From NCBI GenBank assembly GCA_015709215.1, contig JACCQN010000002.1, positions 1-64,000 on the forward strand: a stretch of DNA of 64,000 bases, written 5' to 3'. Position numbers and translations under genes: made by a program. The stretch comes from Bacteroidales bacterium. Its GTDB lineage: Bacteria > Bacteroidota > Bacteroidia > Bacteroidales > F082. The notes beneath the pieces are model-generated. The model made no database searches, was not told the DNA's origin, and saw only the letters and a program-made list of their open reading frames with translations. Every line of letters starts with the position of its first letter. Position 1 is the first letter of the stretch. Positions 61,208-64,000 of the stretch are shown here, in pieces.

Positions 61208-63089
61208 AATGAACAGATATTTAAGCTTGCTCATTCTTCTTTTAGGTCTTGTTTTGGTAAACTGTAAACGGACAGAAAAAGCACAAATCAACATCATCCC
61301 AAAGCCTGAAAAACTTTATGTTTCTGATGGTATATTTACCCTGGATGCTGACAGCAGAATTATTTTTGAAGACCCTAATCCAGCGCTCAGGCTGATAGCC
61401 GAAGCATTGGCAGATTCTATTGCCGGTGGAAGCTCGTTTAAACCTAAAGTGGTGCCTTATAGTCTGGCAAAATCAATAGAAAATGATATTTTCCTATCAA
61501 TGAATCTGAACGACAGCACTTTTGGAGAGGAAGGTTATCAGATCAGAAGTAATAACGGCCAGTTTATCAGCATTCAGGCCAATACCGCGCGTGGAGTTTT
61601 TTATGGCGTTCAAAGTCTGTATCAGCTTTTTCCGGCAGAAGTTTATGATCTTATGAATCAAAATCATCAGGAATGGGAACTCCCTGCTGTAACTATTAGC
61701 GATAAAGCACGTTTTGCTTATCGGGGCATGCATTTGGACGTTAGCCGACATATGTTTCCGGTTGAGTTTGTAAAACAATATATCGACTTGCTGGCGATGT
61801 ATAAATATAACCATTTGCACTGGCATTTGACTGATGATCAGGGTTGGCGAATCGAAATCAAAGCTTTTCCAAAGTTGACGGAGGTTGGTGCCTGGCGCAA
61901 CGAAACCTTAGTCGGACATGGAGGAGCACGACCAAAAGTATATGATGGACAAGTTTATGGTGGTTTTTATACACAAAGTGAAATCAGAGAGATTGTTGAT
62001 TATGCTGCTTTGCGATACATTACTGTCATTCCCGAAATTGAAATGCCCGCACATGCTTCTGCTGCCTTAGCTGCTTATCCAGAGCTCGGATGTACTGGCG
62101 GCCCTTATAAAGTGGAAACCAGCTGGGGTGTTTTTGAAGATATTTTTTGTACAAAAGAGGAAACCTTTACTTTTTTGGAGCAGGTTTTGGATGAAGTATT
62201 GGAATTATTTCCTTCCACCTATATTCACATTGGAGGAGATGAGGCTCCAAAAACAAGATGGAAGGCTTGTAAGCAGTGCCAGCAACGAATCAAATCAGAA
62301 GGTCTGGCAGATGAACACGAATTGCAGAGCTGGTTTATTCAACGTATTGAAAAATACCTTAATGCACATGGTCGTAAGATTATTGGTTGGGACGAAATTC
62401 TCGAAGGAGGACTGCCTCCGGATGCAACTGTGATGTCGTGGCGTGGCATTGCTGGTGGGATTGCCGCTGCTCAAATGGGGCATGATGCAATAATGACACC
62501 CGGGAGTCATTGCTATTTGGATCATTACCAAGGCGATCCCGCTGTTGAACCGCTGGCTTTCGGCGGATATACCCCAATATCAAAAGTTTATGCCTACGAG
62601 CCAATCCCAGAAGAACTCACCGAAAAGCAGTCAAAGCATATTCTTGGAGCACAGGCGAATGTGTGGACAGAATACCTTAAAATGCCTGAGGATATAACTT
62701 ATATGGTGTTGCCGCGAATGGCCGCACTTTCAGAAGTGCTCTGGAGTCCGGTAAAATCAAGGAACTGGGAAAATTTCTATGATAGATTACCTGCACATTT
62801 CGAGCGTTATAAAGCCTTGGGGATTAATTACAGCATGTCAGTAAATCAAATCAAAGTGGAAAAAATACAAGCAGCTGACAGTGTGATACAGCTAAATTTG
62901 AAAACAGAAGTGCCAAATGGCATGATTTATTATACTACCAACGGCTCTACACCCGATACGCTCTCGGCACGATTTGATCAGCCATTTGATCTGGCAGAGA
63001 TTGATCTGCTTAAAATGCAACTATACCGAAATGGCCAAAAAGTTGGAGATATTCAGCAAAGAGCGATTTCAGTTTCAGCCGACAAATAA
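61200..63089 (+). CDS. GH20 beta-N-acetylhexosaminidase lipoprotein
   Basis: A lipoprotein signal (SLLILLLGLVLVNC) precedes a GH20b domain and a GH20 barrel with MHLDVSRHMFP, HLHWHLTDDQGWRIEIKAFP, IPEIEMPAHASAAL, and the catalytic pair in YIHIGGDEAPKTRW (D347/E348). WGIDE-like IIGWDEILEGGLPP and the C-terminal IYYTTNGSTPDTLS segment follow. It removes terminal GlcNAc or GalNAc, such as chitobiose units of N-glycans. The gene overlaps the glycosylasparaginase stop by eight bases; both form one operon. Confidence 0.93.
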   Translation: MNKMNRYLSLLILLLGLVLVNCKRTEKAQINIIPKPEKLYVSDGIFTLDADSRIIFEDPNPALRLIAEALADSIAGGSSFKPKVVPYSLAKSIENDIFLSMNLNDSTFGEEGYQIRSNNGQFISIQANTARGVFYGVQSLYQLFPAEVYDLMNQNHQEWELPAVTISDKARFAYRGMHLDVSRHMFPVEFVKQYIDLLAMYKYNHLHWHLTDDQGWRIEIKAFPKLTEVGAWRNETLVGHGGARPKVYDGQVYGGFYTQSEIREIVDYAALRYITVIPEIEMPAHASAALAAYPELGCTGGPYKVETSWGVFEDIFCTKEETFTFLEQVLDEVLELFPSTYIHIGGDEAPKTRWKACKQCQQRIKSEGLADEHELQSWFIQRIEKYLNAHGRKIIGWDEILEGGLPPDATVMSWRGIAGGIAAAQMGHDAIMTPGSHCYLDHYQGDPAVEPLAFGGYTPISKVYAYEPIPEELTEKQSKHILGAQANVWTEYLKMPEDITYMVLPRMAALSEVLWSPVKSRNWENFYDRLPAHFERYKALGINYSMSVNQIKVEKIQAADSVIQLNLKTEVPNGMIYYTTNGSTPDTLSARFDQPFDLAEIDLLKMQLYRNGQKVGDIQQRAISVSADK

Positions 63090-63284
63090 ATCGAAAATGT
63101 TGGCTAAATTACTGCTTTTGGTCTTGTAAAATTCTGTGTAGGTGCATCGGCTGCAACTAATGGTTGAGAATTTTTTGTTTTGAACATCAAAGATTTTGGC
63201 CAATAAACTGCCGGTTACACGGATCTCTCCTATTTCATATTGTCTGTTGCCGCATTTCGGGCATTTGTAATTCATATTTCTCAT
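63075..63284 (-). CDS. Zinc-ribbon protein (DUF2082-like)
   Basis: The 69-residue protein has two Cys pairs, NYKCPKCGNRQYEIGEI and FSTISCSRCTYTEFYK, of the Zn_ribbon (DUF2082) family of small nucleic-acid-binding proteins. It overlaps the upstream RHH stop by four bases (ATGA) and ends tail-to-tail over the GH20 gene's last 15 bases. Confidence 0.8.
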   Translation of the reverse strand: MRNMNYKCPKCGNRQYEIGEIRVTGSLLAKIFDVQNKKFSTISCSRCTYTEFYKTKSSNLANIFDLFVG

Positions 63285-63457
63285 GTGGGATTATCTTTTT
63301 TTGCACTTTTTTTAGAGCGACCTGCTTCACTTAAGGCTTTGCTGATGATCCATTCCAGCTGACCATTGGTGCTTCTGAACTCATCAGCAGCCCATTTTTC
63401 AACAAGATTTAACAGATCTTCATCAATACGTAAAGCAAATGCTTTTTTTTTCGCCAT
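63281..63457 (-). CDS. Arc-like ribbon-helix-helix DNA-binding protein
   Basis: This 58-residue gene is read from ATG 63457: KKKAFALRIDEDLLNLVEKW, AADEFRSTNGQLEWIISKAL, SEAGRSKK. That is the Arc/RHH fold, with 'FALRI' as the DNA-binding strand and 'NGQLEWIISKAL' as the second helix. The start contains a run of nine A (codons 2-5), a possible slippage site. It lies four bases after the SPFH stop and its own stop overlaps the zinc-ribbon start, so all three are one operon. It may regulate this operon. Confidence 0.8.
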   Translation of the reverse strand: MAKKKAFALRIDEDLLNLVEKWAADEFRSTNGQLEWIISKALSEAGRSKKSAKKDNPT

Positions 63458-63461
63458 AATT

Positions 63462-64000
63462 TTATTGATACAAAGTTCCGGTATTCACTACTGGTGTAGC
63501 TTCCTTATCGCCGCAAAGCACAACCATCAGATTGCTAACCATTGTAGCTTTTTTATCGTCGTCGAGCTCCACAATTTGTTTTTCAGTCAGCTGTTCGAGT
63601 GCCATATCTACCATACTTACAGCACCTTCAACAATTTTGAAACGTGCTGCAACAATTGCAGTGGCTTGTTGACGCTTGAGCATGGCCTGTGCAATTTCCT
63701 GAGCATAAGCAATGTAATTTATGCGCGCTTCAATCACTTCAATGCCTGCAATATCAAGCCTTTCGATGATTTCTTTTTCCAGCTCGGCATTCACTTCTTC
63801 TCCCCCCGATCGTAAAGTAATCTCTGCATCATGGTCTTCGAAATTATCATAAGGATAAATCCCGGCAAGTTTTCTGAGGGCTGCCTCACTTTGAACAACT
63901 ACAAAATGCTGAAATTCATCCACAGCAAAAGAAGCTTTAAAAGTGTCTGATACTTTCCAAACCAGTACAACACCAATCATGATTGGATTTCCGATCTTGT
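63462..64000 (-). CDS. SPFH / band-7 domain protein (5' end outside the window)
   Basis: The open frame runs out at base 64000, so the N-terminus is missing. The visible ~179 residues contain the C-terminal half of an SPFH domain: GNPIMIGVVLVWKVSDTFKA, VQSEAALRKLAGIYPYDNFE, ERLDIAGIEVIEARINYIAY and QATAIVAARFKIVEGAVSM. SPFH proteins form membrane-bound oligomeric rings in microdomains and guard proteases or transporters. It is followed by the RHH and zinc-ribbon genes, an arrangement that looks like a conserved trio. Confidence 0.85.
   Translation of the reverse strand, partial: KIGNPIMIGVVLVWKVSDTFKASFAVDEFQHFVVVQSEAALRKLAGIYPYDNFEDHDAEITLRSGGEEVNAELEKEIIERLDIAGIEVIEARINYIAYAQEIAQAMLKRQQATAIVAARFKIVEGAVSMVDMALEQLTEKQIVELDDDKKATMVSNLMVVLCGDKEATPVVNTGTLYQ

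Noticed and set aside
1-64000. tRNA or rRNA genes
   Set aside because: I scanned for T-loop words (gttcgaatc-like) with matching acceptor stems and for rRNA landmarks and saw none.

Overview
The window looks like a chromosomal segment of a free-living Bacteroidota, probably Bacteroidales or Marinilabiliales-like. This is inferred from type IX secretion (T9SS) C-terminal sorting domains, promoters of the TTG / TAnnTTTG type, BACON, PKD and SBBP-type surface proteins, a eukaryotic-type branching enzyme and a DUF389 membrane protein. No rRNA, tRNA or CRISPR array was recognised.

Region 1 (1-13.2 kb, + strand) encodes exported proteins. They are a heptad-repeat protein tail, a lipoprotein, two T9SS type A substrates with beta-propeller-like bodies, a trimeric-adhesin or tail-fibre-like protein, and a 1763-residue M23 metallopeptidase with PKD, BACON and FG-GAP-like modules.

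Region 2 (13.2-32.9 kb) is a recombination-rich accessory island. It opens with an IS66 element that has lost its target duplication and abuts a broken coiled-coil gene. A minus-strand block follows: a CHAT-protease remnant, a small membrane protein, a lipoprotein and a MORN-repeat protein. The core of the island is an array of displaced RHS core and tip cassettes: seven fragments, five of them carrying the same core. The tips are all different. One is an Amidase_2-type and one a MepA/VanY-like peptidoglycan hydrolase, each followed by an exported putative immunity protein. A glycine-rich hydrophobic tip is followed by a two-helix membrane protein. The cassettes are separated by IS256 and IS630 remnants, REP-like hairpins, a RAYT transposase remnant and an XRE-regulator remnant. 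The island ends with a HEPN/MNT toxin-antitoxin locus whose HEPN gene carries an in-frame nonsense codon.

Region 3 (33.2-37.5 kb) starts at a textbook Bacteroidota promoter. It holds a possible 35-codon leader gene, an XRE-ImmA/IrrE regulator-protease, a minisatellite, two translationally coupled unknown genes and a helical protein with a carboxypeptidase-regulatory-like domain. A 173-bp tandem repeat follows.

Region 4 (37.6-64 kb) is mostly housekeeping and carbohydrate metabolism. It has a DAGK-like/DUF389 fusion, gapA, a PPDK-like phosphotransferase, lepA, an ECF sigma/anti-sigma pair, a beta-mannosidase, cutC, a GH13 amylase overlapping a branching enzyme, a sugar dehydrogenase, a ROK kinase, an MFS sugar transporter, a glycosylasparaginase and a GH20 hexosaminidase. 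The last group contains the exo-acting activities needed to dismantle the core of an N-glycan. An SPFH protein, an RHH protein (not previously apparent because it is only 58 aa) and a zinc-ribbon protein close the window.
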